Shown: positions 48,722-58,544, numbered from the stretch's first letter. The stretch is DNA of 58,916 bases from Vulcanimicrobiota bacterium (GCA_017307785.1 JAFKGI010000046.1:1-58916); one strand, 5' to 3'. A program made the numbers and translations. The notes: generated by a model from the letters alone, not told the origin.

Positions 48722-50149
48722 TCAGGGGGCCTGACTGGCCCGAGCGGTGGGGGGGACCGACGGCAGAACCGGTTGGCCGGCGGCGGCTTCCAGAGCGTCC
48801 AGGGCCACGAAGACCGATTGCAGCAGGGCGATGTATTCCTTGCGCACGGCCGCCAGGTTCTGCTGGCTGGTGAGAAGGCGCACGTAAGGAACGGCACCGC
48901 GCTTGAAACCATACTGGGTAATGCGGGTGGACTCTTCCGAGGGCTGCAGCACTTTCTCGCGGAAGTCGGCGGCGTTTTTCATCGCCCCCAGGTATTGCTC
49001 GAAGGCCACCTTCAAGTTGGAGGAGACGCCCAGTTTGACTGACTGTAGATTTTGCTCTTGCTCGACTACGCTTTCTTCCTTGGAACGCACGTCGTTGCCG
49101 ATCTGGCCCCAGTCGATGGGGAACTGCAGGCCCACCTGAAACTGATAGGTGTGGGTGGGCAGGTCGCGCAAAAAGGTGAAGAGGGGCGTGGGGTTGCCCT
49201 GGGTTTCGGCCAGGTCGACCGAACGCTTGCTTTTTTCCAGCGCGTAAAGAGCCGATTGCACCTGAGGATTCTTCTGCGCCAGATCGAGCAGCTGGGAATA
49301 GGCCAGCTCCAGGGTGGGAGTATCCAGGGTGCCCGTTCCTTCAATGAAGGTCTGACCCGGCAGATTGAGCAGCGGAGCCAGACTGGCCTGGGCCTGCTTG
49401 AGGCCGGACTGGGAGCGCACCAGATCCTGATTGGCGCGCGACAGCTGAACTCCCGAGTCGATCAAGTCCAGGCGCGGACCGGCGCCCGAAGACAGGCGCT
49501 TCTGGGCGATGGTGTAGCTCTCGTTGGCCAGGTCCAGGTTGTTTTGCACCACCTTGATGCTTTCTTGGGCGGCCAGCAGGTTGTAAAAGGCGTCCTTGAT
49601 CTGCTGGCGCAGCTTGACCTGGGAGGAATTGTAGTCGGCCACAGCCATCCGGTAGTCCTGGGCGGCCACTTTCTGGCCGGCCGAGAAGCTACCGATGGGC
49701 ATGAACGGCTGGGTGACCTGCACGTAGGTGTCGGTCAGACCGTTGGCCGAGAAGGTGGCGAATCCGGCGCCGGCGCCCGAGGGGTTGTTGCCGCCCGGCA
49801 CCGATCCGGCCACGTTGGTGCCGGGAATGGTGGCCACCGTGATTTGAGTCGAGGGGATGGAGGCAGCTTTCTGAAAGGCCCAGTAGGCCGAGCGCACCCG
49901 GGCGTTGGCGGCCATGACGTCAGGATGACTGGAGAGCCCGCGTTGGATGGCCTGGTCCAGGTCGAGCTTGACCTGACCCTGGCCGTCCGGAACCAGTTGC
50001 AGAGGGTCGAGCGAGGGGGGCGCCGTCGGCATGTCCTCGAGAGGAGTCAGGCCGGACGGATCCTCCTCGTCCAGGTGATAGGTGGGGGCGGGCTGGGGGA
50101 CCGCCAGCGCCGGCAGGGCCAGCGCCAGGAAAAGAATCAGTGCTTTCAA
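48722..50149 (-). CDS. TolC-type outer-membrane factor (operon 3)
   Basis: A 475-residue channel protein with a signal peptide (ALILFLALALPALAVPQPAP) and an acidic/Pro-rich N-terminal extension of about 45 residues. It has the TolC-type repeats (LLAAQESIKVVQNNLDLANE, LEQTLTS-like helices, QITVATIPGTN region) and QFPIDWGQIGNDVRSKEESV in the second half. ATGA overlap with the pump gene. Last gene of operon 3; a 106-base gap without an evident terminator separates it from pseudopilin set III. Confidence 0.9.
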   Translation of the reverse strand: MKALILFLALALPALAVPQPAPTYHLDEEDPSGLTPLEDMPTAPPSLDPLQLVPDGQGQVKLDLDQAIQRGLSSHPDVMAANARVRSAYWAFQKAASIPSTQITVATIPGTNVAGSVPGGNNPSGAGAGFATFSANGLTDTYVQVTQPFMPIGSFSAGQKVAAQDYRMAVADYNSSQVKLRQQIKDAFYNLLAAQESIKVVQNNLDLANESYTIAQKRLSSGAGPRLDLIDSGVQLSRANQDLVRSQSGLKQAQASLAPLLNLPGQTFIEGTGTLDTPTLELAYSQLLDLAQKNPQVQSALYALEKSKRSVDLAETQGNPTPLFTFLRDLPTHTYQFQVGLQFPIDWGQIGNDVRSKEESVVEQEQNLQSVKLGVSSNLKVAFEQYLGAMKNAADFREKVLQPSEESTRITQYGFKRGAVPYVRLLTSQQNLAAVRKEYIALLQSVFVALDALEAAAGQPVLPSVPPTARASQAP

Positions 50150-53100
50150 GGTTGCTCCGCTTCAGGCAATTGCAGACGATAGAGTGCTGGCAGGACCAGC
50201 AGGACGACGAAGAAACAGGTGAGCATACCGCCCACCACCACGGTGGCCAGCGGCTTCTGGGTTTCCGAGCCGATGCCCGAGGAGAGGGCGGCGGGCAGCA
50301 GTCCGATGCCGGCACCGGCGGCCACCATCATGACCGGGCGCAGCAGCAGCTCGCCGGCTCGCAGAATGGCCGGGCGCGGTTCCAGACCCTCGCGCAGATG
50401 CTGCTTGATGCGCGACACCAGCAGCACGCCTTGCAACACGGTCACGCCGAAGAGCGAGATGAATCCGACGGCCGCCGAAATCGACAGGGTAATTCCCCCC
50501 AGCAGCAATCCCACCAGTCCGCCGATGGCGGCGAAAGGCACGATTCCCATCAACAACATGGCGTCTTTGAGGCTGCCGAAAGTGCGGCTCAGCAGCAGCA
50601 GAATCAGCAGCAGAGTCACCGGCACAATCACCGCCAGTCGGGCCATCGCCTGCTGCAGCTGCTCGTATTCCCCGCTGATGACGTATTCGTAGCCGACGGG
50701 GAACTTGACTTTGCTGCGAATGCGGGCGTTGACCTCGGCGATGGTGCTGGTCAGGTCGCGCTCACGCACGCTGAACTTCAGCGGAATGTAGCGCTGGTTG
50801 TCTTCCCGGTAGATGAATCCGGCGCCGCTCTTGCGCTCGATGCGGGCCAGTTGGGCCAGCGGAATCATGGCGCCGTTGCGGGCCCGAATCGGAATGCGGG
50901 CGATATCCTCCGGGTCGGAGCGGAAGGTCTTTTGGAAGCGCGTCACCACGTCAAAGCGGCGGTCGCCTTCCAGCATGGTGGTGGCGGCGGTGCCGCCGAT
51001 GGCGGCGCTGATGGCCGAGTTCACGTCGTCAATCGAGACGCCGTAGCGAGCAGCGGCGGCCCGGTCGGTTTCAATCAGAAGATTGGGCTGTCCCAGCAAG
51101 TGGATGATGGCCAGGTCCTTGACGCCGGGGACGTCGCGGATGGCGTTCTCGATCTGACTGGCCAGGTTTTCCAGCTCGTTCAGGTCGGTGCCCACCAGCT
51201 TGATCGAATTCTCGCCTTTGACGCCGGACATGGCTTCTTTGACGTTGTCCTCGATGGCCTGGGAGAAGTTGAAGTCGACCCCCGGGAAGGCGGCGTGGAA
51301 TTTGTGCTCCATTTGCTCGATCAGGGCGGCCTTGGTCAGACCGGGACGCCATTGATCGCGGGGCAGCAGGGGCACGTAGTATTCGCAGTTGGCAAAGCTG
51401 ATGGCGTCGGTGCCGTCATCGGGCCGGCCCAGCTGGCTGACCACGGTGCGCACTTCCGGGAAGGTGAGAAACATATCGCGAGCCCGATTGGCCAGTTTGC
51501 TGGCGTCTTCGTAGCTGATGGAAGAAGGCATGGTGGAGCGCACATACATATTGCCCTCCTCCAGTTTAGGCATGAATTCGCCGCCCAGAAAGGGCACGAT
51601 GCACAGCGCCAGCGCCAACAAGATGCTGGCGATGCCGACGGTCTTCTTGGGATGGTCGACGACCGCGGTGAGGGCCGACTTGTAGGGTGCGCGAACCAGG
51701 CGCACGATGAAAGTGTCGTGCTCTTCCTTGGCCGGTTTGAGCAACATGTAGGAACCCACTGGTCCCAGCGTGAGAGCCAGCAGCAGTGCGGCCCCCAGCG
51801 CCAGCGCGTAGGTGGTGGCCATCGGTCCGAAGATTTTGCCTTCCACGCCCTGCATGGTGAAGAGGGGGAGGAAGGAGACGAAGATGATGACGGTCGAGAA
51901 GACGATCGGATGCATCACCTCGCGAGCCGCGTCTTCCACGATTTTCTGCATTCCTTCGCGCTCGGGGGAGCGGAAGGACAGGTGGCGATGGATGTTCTCC
52001 ACCATAATTACGGTGGCGTCGACGATGATGCCGAAGTCGATGGCGCCCATCGAAATCAGGTTGGCCGACTGGCCGCACAAGACCATGATGCCGAAAACGG
52101 CGCACAGACTCAGGGGAATGGTGGCGGCTACGATCAGCGAGGCGCGCAGGTCGCCCAGAAAGGCCAGCAGGATCAGGAAGATGAGCGTCAAGCCGCTGAG
52201 CAGCGTGTGCTGCACGGTGTGGGTGGTCAGGCTGATCAACTTGCTGCGGTCGGCGTAAGGCTCGATGCGCATGCCCTTGGGCAGCAGGTTGCCGCTGTTG
52301 ATTTCGTCGACTTTCTTGTGAATGGCCTCGAGGGTGGGCAAACTCTGTCCGCCCGGGCGCATCAGCACCACGCCGTTGACAATGTCTTCCTCGTGGTCTT
52401 TGCCGACGCGTCCCATCGGGACTTTGCGTCCCAAGGTGACGGTGCCCAGCTGGCGGACGAAGACGGGCACGCCGCCTTCTTCGCTGACCACCGTGTTTTC
52501 GATGTCGGAAAGATTGTGAAACAGGCCTACGCCGCGCACGTTGTAGCTTTGGGCGCCGATGTCGAGGTAGTTGGCGCCTACATTGGAGTTGCCTTTACGC
52601 AGGGCGTCCATCACATCGTTGACCGAGAGATGGAACTGCACCAGCTTCATCGGGTCCAGGTCGACATGGTATTCCTTGGTCGCGCCACCGAAGCTGGTGA
52701 CGTCGATAACGCCCGGCACTTGTTTGAATTGACGGTCGAGGATCCAGTCGTTGGCTTCTTTCAACTCCATCAGGGTGTGACGGTCGCTGACCAGTTTGTA
52801 GCGATAGAGTTCGCCGATGGTCGAGGTGGGGGAGAGTTCCGATTCCACACCCGGCGGCAAACTGGTGGAATGAATTCGGTTGAGCACTTCCTGGCGACAC
52901 TCCCGGTAGGATGCGCCATAGGAGAAATAGCACTTAATATCGGAAAGGCCAAAAAGCGAGCTGGAACGCAGATGGTCCAGCGAAGGCATGCCGTTGAGAT
53001 TGACCTCGAGCGGCACGGTGATCTGTTGTTCCATTTCCTCGGCCGACCAGCCGGGATTCTGGGTGATGATCTCCACCATCGGGGGAGCCGGGTCGGGATA

Positions 53101-53190
53101 AGCTTCAATGTTGAGCTTCTGCAGAGCCACCACGCCCCCGACCAGCAGGAACAAACAGGCCAGCAGAACCAGGGCGCGTTCCTTGATCAT
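50146..53190 (-). CDS. RND efflux pump, heavy-metal-type (operon 3)
   Basis: A 1014-residue pump. The proton-relay helix reads DFGIIVDATVIMVENIHRH, the form typical of the CzcA/CusA (HME) branch, in which an additional Asp precedes the shared one. Other marks are ALQKLNIEAYPDPAPPMVEI at the N-terminus and GVDFNFSQAIEDNVKEAMSG and FGVTVLQGVLLVSRIKQ in the second half, also as in CzcA proteins. Metal export (for example Co, Zn, Cd, Cu or Ag) is likely, although the specificity residues were not resolved. Both ends overlap the partner genes by four bases. Confidence 0.9.
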   Translation of the reverse strand: MIKERALVLLACLFLLVGGVVALQKLNIEAYPDPAPPMVEIITQNPGWSAEEMEQQITVPLEVNLNGMPSLDHLRSSSLFGLSDIKCYFSYGASYRECRQEVLNRIHSTSLPPGVESELSPTSTIGELYRYKLVSDRHTLMELKEANDWILDRQFKQVPGVIDVTSFGGATKEYHVDLDPMKLVQFHLSVNDVMDALRKGNSNVGANYLDIGAQSYNVRGVGLFHNLSDIENTVVSEEGGVPVFVRQLGTVTLGRKVPMGRVGKDHEEDIVNGVVLMRPGGQSLPTLEAIHKKVDEINSGNLLPKGMRIEPYADRSKLISLTTHTVQHTLLSGLTLIFLILLAFLGDLRASLIVAATIPLSLCAVFGIMVLCGQSANLISMGAIDFGIIVDATVIMVENIHRHLSFRSPEREGMQKIVEDAAREVMHPIVFSTVIIFVSFLPLFTMQGVEGKIFGPMATTYALALGAALLLALTLGPVGSYMLLKPAKEEHDTFIVRLVRAPYKSALTAVVDHPKKTVGIASILLALALCIVPFLGGEFMPKLEEGNMYVRSTMPSSISYEDASKLANRARDMFLTFPEVRTVVSQLGRPDDGTDAISFANCEYYVPLLPRDQWRPGLTKAALIEQMEHKFHAAFPGVDFNFSQAIEDNVKEAMSGVKGENSIKLVGTDLNELENLASQIENAIRDVPGVKDLAIIHLLGQPNLLIETDRAAAARYGVSIDDVNSAISAAIGGTAATTMLEGDRRFDVVTRFQKTFRSDPEDIARIPIRARNGAMIPLAQLARIERKSGAGFIYREDNQRYIPLKFSVRERDLTSTIAEVNARIRSKVKFPVGYEYVISGEYEQLQQAMARLAVIVPVTLLLILLLLSRTFGSLKDAMLLMGIVPFAAIGGLVGLLLGGITLSISAAVGFISLFGVTVLQGVLLVSRIKQHLREGLEPRPAILRAGELLLRPVMMVAAGAGIGLLPAALSSGIGSETQKPLATVVVGGMLTCFFVVLLVLPALYRLQLPEAEQP

Positions 53191-54566
53191 TCGCGCGACT
53201 CCAGCAGCAGGTTGCCTTCGGTGACGACTTTCTGGCCGGCCTTCAGGCCCTTGATAATTTCGATCTTGTCTTGCGAGCGGGTGCCGATGACCACCGCCTG
53301 CTTATGATACTTGTTGGGAGCGTCCTCGATCATGACGTATTCCTCGTTGCCCAGCGTGAGCAAGGCTTTCTCAGGAATGACCACCGCGTCACCGCGGGCC
53401 GGCAACTGAACCGAGACGTCGACGAAGGTGTCGGGTCGCAGCGTGCCCTTGGGGTTGTCGATTTGACTGCGCACCTGGATAGTGCGCGTTTGCGGGCTGA
53501 CCTGCTGACCGATGTAGCGGATGCGTCCGTAGAACTTTTGGCCGGGCACGCTGGTGCTGGTGACCTCGATCTTGTCTCCCTCTTTCAGGCGGGAGACGTC
53601 GCCCTCGAAAGCGTTGGCGTCCACGTAGACCTGAGAAAGCTCCACCACCTGGCCGATCTCGGCGCCGGAACCGACTCGCTGTCCGCTGGTGACGTTGAGC
53701 TTGGTGACCACTCCGGTGATCGGGCTGCGCACGTAGAAGGACGAGGCCTGGGCGGCCGAGGTGCCGCGATGGCGGGTGCTCAGCGCCAGGCTGGTCAATT
53801 CCGGGGGAATTTCCGTGCCCACCAGAGCTGCCTGCGAATAGACGGCCTTGTTGCGTTCGAAGTTGGAGTCGGTGACCTGCACCGCCTGTTCGGCCAGATC
53901 TACAGCCTGCTGATACTGTCCGATGTTTTTCTCGAACAGGGGGATCTGCCGTTTGGCGATGTCGAGTTCCTGGCGCGAGGCCTGGGTCAGGGCGGTGGCC
54001 TTTTGAAAGCGTGTGCGCGCTTCTTCCACCTCGACCTTGGAGCTGATACCGGCCTGTTGCAACTCGGTTTTGCGCTTGAGATCGCTTTCCGCGAAGTTCA
54101 GGTCGGCTTCGGCCTGGCGCAGGTCGGAGGTGAGCGAACTGACCTGACTGTGGGCCTGTCCCAAAGCTTTCTGGGCTTCGGTCTGGTTGGTCAGCGCCTG
54201 GGACAGCTTACTGCGGGCGTCTACCACCTGATCTTGCTCGGTTTCTAGCTTTTCCAGAATCTGCAGACTGGTCATGCCGTAGACGCTGTTCATCTCTACC
54301 AGCGGTTGGTCTCGAACGACCAGGCTGCCGACCTTGACCAGAGGACGCACGGCCACGCCGTCCAGGGGCGCGGTCAGCACCACCGTCTTGTCCTCGGTGG
54401 CCTGCACCTGGCCGCTCAGTTGAATCTGCCTCGCCAGGTTTTCACGGCGAGCTTCTTCAGTCACCACCCGGAGCGAAGACGGCGTTTCGCTTTTCTCGGG
54501 AGTAGGGGAGTTGTTGTGGGAACAGCCTGTTGCCAGCAGGGTCACAGCTAAAAGAATGCGCTTCAT
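53187..54566 (-). CDS. RND periplasmic adaptor lipoprotein (operon 3)
   Basis: A 459-residue adaptor with a lipobox (LLATGC) so it is anchored by lipid. It contains the lipoyl half (VLTAPLDGVAVRPLVKVGSL), a long coiled-coil hairpin (about 100-250), FYVRSPITGVVTKLNVTSGQ, and a beta-barrel with VSRLKEGDKIEVTSTSVPGQ. The ATG at 54566 gives the standard lipoprotein leader; the frame upstream adds 15 residues without one. First gene of adaptor-pump-channel operon 3. The AT-rich divergent gap to 54705 should hold its promoter. Confidence 0.9.
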   Translation of the reverse strand: MKRILLAVTLLATGCSHNNSPTPEKSETPSSLRVVTEEARRENLARQIQLSGQVQATEDKTVVLTAPLDGVAVRPLVKVGSLVVRDQPLVEMNSVYGMTSLQILEKLETEQDQVVDARSKLSQALTNQTEAQKALGQAHSQVSSLTSDLRQAEADLNFAESDLKRKTELQQAGISSKVEVEEARTRFQKATALTQASRQELDIAKRQIPLFEKNIGQYQQAVDLAEQAVQVTDSNFERNKAVYSQAALVGTEIPPELTSLALSTRHRGTSAAQASSFYVRSPITGVVTKLNVTSGQRVGSGAEIGQVVELSQVYVDANAFEGDVSRLKEGDKIEVTSTSVPGQKFYGRIRYIGQQVSPQTRTIQVRSQIDNPKGTLRPDTFVDVSVQLPARGDAVVIPEKALLTLGNEEYVMIEDAPNKYHKQAVVIGTRSQDKIEIIKGLKAGQKVVTEGNLLLESRE

Positions 54567-54705
54567 CGGTGGATGCAGTCTAGCCGAGTCCTTCCGGCCG
54601 ATTTCTAACATTTTTGAAGTCTTACATTAGTCATTTTTTACTATTCCGTTTCCCAAGACGATCAGACCAGAGGACACTTTCGCTGACGCCGAAGCTATAG
54701 AAACG

Positions 54706-55671
54706 ATGTCGGCCGATGCTTTATTTTTTCAACGCCATGACGACTGGGAACAGCGTCTCGAGCAGACTTTCTCCGATGAACTCTGGAGAAAACTGAATTC
54801 TCACCTGACCGTCAGCCAGCGACCCTGGGGGGACAGTTGCTTCTCGCCCTCGCCGGCCGACCTGGCCAGGGCCAGCGCGCAGGTTCGCGAGGAAGGCTAT
54901 CTGCAAACGCAGCCGGTCATTCCCGAGGAAACGACCCGGGGCTTGGCTCAGGCGGTGCGCAACCTGGTGGACTTTGGCCTGCACCCGATCTTCTTATGTG
55001 CCTACGATGAGTACTGGCGCATGCTGCAGGGAGTAGCCCGGGCCCTCGAGCCCATCTTAGGACCCAACTGCTACCCGCTGGGCGATTTTTGGAGCTGGCT
55101 GATCTCTCCCGAGAACGCGACCAAAGGTTGGGGTCCTCACCGCGATGCCCAGTTCGCCGGGCGCAAATGCCTGCGGGAGGACAAGAGCCCGCTGATCGTC
55201 ACCGCCTGGCTGCCGCTGCTGGACACTGACCCGCTCAACGGCTGCATGTCGGTCCTGCCCATGAATCTGGATCCGAACCTGCCGGTCAACCCGGGATCTA
55301 ACGCGTTTTCGAATCTGCAGGATGTGCGCGCTTTACCCGCCAAGGCCGGCTCGATCCTGGCCTGGAATCAGTATCTGCTGCATTGGGGCGGCCGCTGCAG
55401 CAAGTGGGCGCCGAATCCGCGCATCTCTTCCGGGATTTACTTCCAGAGCGCGGACGTGGAGCCTTACGTCGAGCGCACCATTTCTTTCGAGCGGGACCTG
55501 CCTTTGCGTCAGCGTTTGCTACACGCTTCGGTCAGCATCCTCAATTACCATGGAGATCACAACTACCCGGCGGCGGTGGTCTCGATGTGCAAACGCCATA
55601 TCCAGGCGTCCCCGGAGCTCCACGCGCAGCTGCCGCTCTACCTGCAAAAGGCCTTGTCCCCAAAACCTTAA
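54706..55671 (+). CDS. Phytanoyl-CoA dioxygenase-like Fe(II)/2-oxoglutarate enzyme
   Basis: A 321-residue cytoplasmic protein. The metal triad of the PhyH family is visible: GWGPHRDAQF with His145 and Asp147, then LLHWGG with His226, and a basic residue for 2-oxoglutarate at R230 or R239. Surrounding segments (VTAWLPLLDTDPLNGCMSVL) are typical of PhyH enzymes. The substrate is unknown; no biosynthetic genes adjoin. It is followed by a terminator hairpin. Confidence 0.83.
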   Translation: MSADALFFQRHDDWEQRLEQTFSDELWRKLNSHLTVSQRPWGDSCFSPSPADLARASAQVREEGYLQTQPVIPEETTRGLAQAVRNLVDFGLHPIFLCAYDEYWRMLQGVARALEPILGPNCYPLGDFWSWLISPENATKGWGPHRDAQFAGRKCLREDKSPLIVTAWLPLLDTDPLNGCMSVLPMNLDPNLPVNPGSNAFSNLQDVRALPAKAGSILAWNQYLLHWGGRCSKWAPNPRISSGIYFQSADVEPYVERTISFERDLPLRQRLLHASVSILNYHGDHNYPAAVVSMCKRHIQASPELHAQLPLYLQKALSPKP

Positions 55672-55725
55672 GCGACCAGCAGGACTTTTGGGCAGATGCA
55701 AAAAGTTGCATTTACCTAAAGCAAC

Positions 55726-55764
55726 AGCATCGGCCCGGGATAACCCCCTGACCGATGCTTTTTT
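55726..55764 (+). terminator. Terminator of the PhyH-like gene
   Basis: AGCATCGG (55726-55733) pairs with CCGATGCT (55752-55759), 8 bp, with an 18-base loop, followed by a T-run (55759-55764). It lies 55 bases after the stop codon and abuts the end of the convergent GDPD-like gene. Confidence 0.8.
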
Positions 55765-55766
55765 CT

Positions 55767-56633
55767 TTAAGCGTAGCCGATGTTGCGGCGTGCTTTGCCG
55801 TTGCCTTCGGCGGTGCGTACCCAGAAGCCGTAGGACTGGGCCTTCTTCAAAATCTTGTCGGTCCCGGGGCCGTAGTCGATACTCTTCAGGTTGGCCTTGA
55901 TGCCGGACTGGCGCACCATGCTGGCCAACTGGCCCATGATCTGGTCGCTGGCAAAACGCGGGTCGTTCTTGGCCTCAAAGTCACCGGCGATGTTGTGCTT
56001 CTTGAGTTCGCCAATCATGGTCGAGACCGGGAAAATGCGCGATTGGCCGTCTTTGTTGCGCAAACGCATCACTTCGGCCAGCGTCATCTGGTTGATCTTG
56101 GTGCCCGGGCTCAACTTGTGGTCCGGATCGAAGAATCCGTCCTTCTTCATGGGCTGGGACCAGTGGGTGGCCACCGGCACACCGTCCTTGGTGATCTGCA
56201 TGTCGATGTCGATGGAAGAGTAGCCTTTGTCGGCGGCAAATTTGATGCCGGCCGGCGAATTCTCGAAAGCGTAGCTGTTGGGAGCCCCCTTGTCGCCCTT
56301 GTGAAACATGCCGTGGGCGTAGTTGGAGGGACCGCCCTTGATCTTCCCGCCCTTGGCCACCGCCGCAGCCTGTTGCTGCTGACTGCCGCCCAGCGTGGTG
56401 CCGGCCCCGCCGTTGGGTTGTCCCACCATCAAGCCAGTCAACATTTCCATCAAGCCCAAGGCCATCTCCATCACGTTCGGCATCTGAAACGAAAACGGGT
56501 CAAAGCCTCCGAAGGCAGCCGGCGATGAGCCGCCCAGTCGGGAGAGCGCCGCTCCGGGGTCGGCCAGGCCGGGCGCTCCGATTTGAATCGAGCAGGATTG
56601 GATGCTGGTGATGTTACCGGAAAGCATGTTCAT
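55767..56633 (-). CDS. GDPD-like (glycerophosphodiesterase-fold) protein
   Basis: A 288-residue protein. The N-terminal 110 residues have no recognised domain: a Ser/Gly-rich start, a Met-rich helix (MPNVMEMALGLMEMLTGLM) and a Gln-rich linker. The C-terminal part follows the glycerophosphodiester phosphodiesterase pattern: YAHGMFHKGDKGAP, ENSPAGIKFAADKGYSSIDI with DMQITKDGVPVATHW, and later DFEAKN. The usual HRG is HGM and the E of ExD is Asp, so the active site is altered, and the barrel is shorter than usual. There is no signal peptide. Confidence 0.7.
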   Translation of the reverse strand: MNMLSGNITSIQSCSIQIGAPGLADPGAALSRLGGSSPAAFGGFDPFSFQMPNVMEMALGLMEMLTGLMVGQPNGGAGTTLGGSQQQQAAAVAKGGKIKGGPSNYAHGMFHKGDKGAPNSYAFENSPAGIKFAADKGYSSIDIDMQITKDGVPVATHWSQPMKKDGFFDPDHKLSPGTKINQMTLAEVMRLRNKDGQSRIFPVSTMIGELKKHNIAGDFEAKNDPRFASDQIMGQLASMVRQSGIKANLKSIDYGPGTDKILKKAQSYGFWVRTAEGNGKARRNIGYA

Positions 56634-56728
56634 ATCAAGATTCTAACCCGTGGCGAAGAAAGGGCGCCCAAACAAAGGTCTCGGATGTTAACTTATCCGT
56701 TCGATCCGGTTACCAAAATGTGTTGCGC

Positions 56729-58036
56729 CTACACCTGGCGCAACTCTGCGAGCAGGTGGCTGCGGACGCGAGTGGCCCGGTCCCGGTGGTCGGCCTGGTC
56801 CATGGAGCTCAGTCCCCACAGCTTGATGGTCTCCAGCACGGAGGTGGCCGCCTCGATCAGGTGTCCGCGAACGCTGCGCCAGACTTCCTGATAGGCTTCA
56901 TCCTCGATCACCTGAAGCTGACTGAGGTCTGTGTGGACCTGGGGCGCGCTCCAGATGACCAGCACTCCGCCCAGGTCCGCGTGGAGCATTTTGGGCTTCA
57001 TCAGCAGACCGTCCTTGACCAGATACATGCGACCGGTGCGCCCGCGATTGATGTCCAGCGAGAGATACCCCTGGACCAGCACAGCCCGCAGTCCGCGGTT
57101 GTAGTCCGACCAGATTTCGAACTGGCCGTCGTCGCGCTCGATGCGGGAATCGAAGAAACGGTAGCCGGGGTCACGCCCCCGCATTCGCTCTCGCCAATTT
57201 TTATCGGTCAGCCACTTGGGCCCGCTCCACTGCTGCAGGAACAGGTGGTTGCCGAGAATGCGGTCGCTGTGTCCGTTCAGCTCCAGAGAGCGGGGCCGGC
57301 GAGCCGAATGATCCATCAGTCCCAGCAACTGACTCGAGGGCTCGCCACTGATCACCAGCCGCTCCACCGCGGTATACGGGATGGCGGGCTTCGGGCGCGA
57401 CAGCAGGGGAGGGACGTAAACCCCCAGGCGCAGTCCCGGAGGCTTGTTGATCACCGGGTCGTTGAGCAGGCGACGATCCAGGCGGATGGCCAGGGGAGCG
57501 TAACGGCCGAGTTCCTGCAGCAACAGCGCTTCGTCCACCAGCAGGCGGGAGCGTCGCAGGGTAGCCGGCAGCGAAAGCTGGAAATCCCAGCGCCGCACGA
57601 CCTCAATCGGGTGGTGCGGGTTGGCCTCCCAGGGCAGACGCGCGGCCCCACGCTCCACCGGCCAGCGCAGGCGGCCCGATCGTAGTTCCAGGCGGGCCCC
57701 GGCCAGGGTGCTGCCCGTCTGCATGGCGAGTTGCAAGTGGCGAGTGGCCGCATCGGCGGACGGTTCGCCCCGGCGCCAGCCGGGCCAGTCCAGCGGGCGC
57801 TGCGGCTCGAAAGTGACGCGGGTGTCGTGGACGAACTGGCTGACCCGAAGTTCGCGAGCGCCGCAAGCCACCGCCGCCTGCAGTAGCTTGACCAGCCACA
57901 GTCCGGGTCGTTCGGCCTGAAATTGAGCCAGCTTGTCCAGCGAGCGCCCCTCGTCCAGTGAAAAGGTGCCGCTCGAGTCGAACTGCGCCTGGCCCACTTC
58001 CTGGGCCAGGAAGGCTTCAATGTCTCGTAAGGCCAC
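56729..58036 (-). CDS. Unknown protein with possible GHKL-type N-terminal domain
   Basis: A 435-residue soluble protein. Its start (SGTFSLDEGRSLDKLAQFQ, then LWLVKLLQAAVACGARELRV) resembles Hsp90/GHKL-like proteins in which this helix forms the nucleotide-binding N-box, but the N-box Asn is not evident and the match is weak. The rest is alpha/beta with several Arg/Trp-rich segments (WPGWRRGEPS, NWRERMRGRDPGYRFFD). No close family was recognised. The stop of the upstream small membrane-protein gene (58045) is eight bases away, so the two are probably co-transcribed. Confidence 0.6.
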   Translation of the reverse strand: MALRDIEAFLAQEVGQAQFDSSGTFSLDEGRSLDKLAQFQAERPGLWLVKLLQAAVACGARELRVSQFVHDTRVTFEPQRPLDWPGWRRGEPSADAATRHLQLAMQTGSTLAGARLELRSGRLRWPVERGAARLPWEANPHHPIEVVRRWDFQLSLPATLRRSRLLVDEALLLQELGRYAPLAIRLDRRLLNDPVINKPPGLRLGVYVPPLLSRPKPAIPYTAVERLVISGEPSSQLLGLMDHSARRPRSLELNGHSDRILGNHLFLQQWSGPKWLTDKNWRERMRGRDPGYRFFDSRIERDDGQFEIWSDYNRGLRAVLVQGYLSLDINRGRTGRMYLVKDGLLMKPKMLHADLGGVLVIWSAPQVHTDLSQLQVIEDEAYQEVWRSVRGHLIEAATSVLETIKLWGLSSMDQADHRDRATRVRSHLLAELRQV

Positions 58037-58044
58037 GCCGCGGC

Positions 58045-58446
58045 TTAAAGCTCTCGGTTAAAACCGACCTCGGCACCGCTGTCGGACTCCTGCGAGGCCC
58101 GGCCCAGCGCGGAGGTTTTGTGCAGCGAAGCCAGTCCGCCCAGTAGAGGCGCCGCCAGCCCCAGAGCGCCGAAGGCACCGCCAATCAGGAAACCGAACAG
58201 GGCGGTGATCAAAACTCCGAAGAGCACCGACCAGAGCAGGCGAGAGAGGCGAAAGCGCACTCCACTCGAGATCAGCAGACTCTCTCCAAGGGCGGCGCCG
58301 AGAACCGGCCCGATGAGCAGAAAGATGGCCAGGATCCCGACCAGCAGGCCGAGCAGGCTGGAGTCTCCCCGGCCGCTGCCGCAGCAACCGGCCCAGGCCG
58401 GGATCGTCGCCAGGGTCATCCATATCAATGGGTAGCAAGCGCGCAT
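58045..58446 (-). CDS. Small membrane protein of unknown function
   Basis: A 133-residue protein with a signal-like N-terminus (PLIWMTLATIPAWAGCCGSG) and two or three hydrophobic segments (LLGLLVGILAIFLLIGPVLG, LITALFGFLIGGAFGALGLA) with glycine-zipper spacing. The Ala-Gly-Cys-Cys after the first hydrophobic stretch could be a lipobox. No family was recognised. It lies eight bases upstream of the GHKL-like gene on the same strand. Confidence 0.55.
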   Translation of the reverse strand: MRACYPLIWMTLATIPAWAGCCGSGRGDSSLLGLLVGILAIFLLIGPVLGAALGESLLISSGVRFRLSRLLWSVLFGVLITALFGFLIGGAFGALGLAAPLLGGLASLHKTSALGRASQESDSGAEVGFNREL

Positions 58447-58511
58447 ACAGGCAGGATTCGCGTCTGGGGCGGAGCCGACCTCTGAGGTCGAGGCTTTGAA
58501 AAAACGGCCTT

Positions 58512-58544
58512 AAAAAACAGAACCGGGGGGACGAATCCCCCCGG
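58512..58544 (-). terminator. Terminator of the LexA-like gene
   Basis: CCGGGGGG and CCCCCCGG (58523-58530 and 58537-58544) form an 8-bp perfect stem with a six-base loop. On the minus strand it is followed by TTCTG and a T-run (58517-58512). It starts ten bases after the LexA-like stop codon. Confidence 0.88.

Noticed and set aside
50140..53307. 1055-codon open frame on the plus strand
   Set aside because: Antisense to an RND pump gene; its His/Gln/Asp-rich translation is the usual shadow of GC-rich codons and has no domain.
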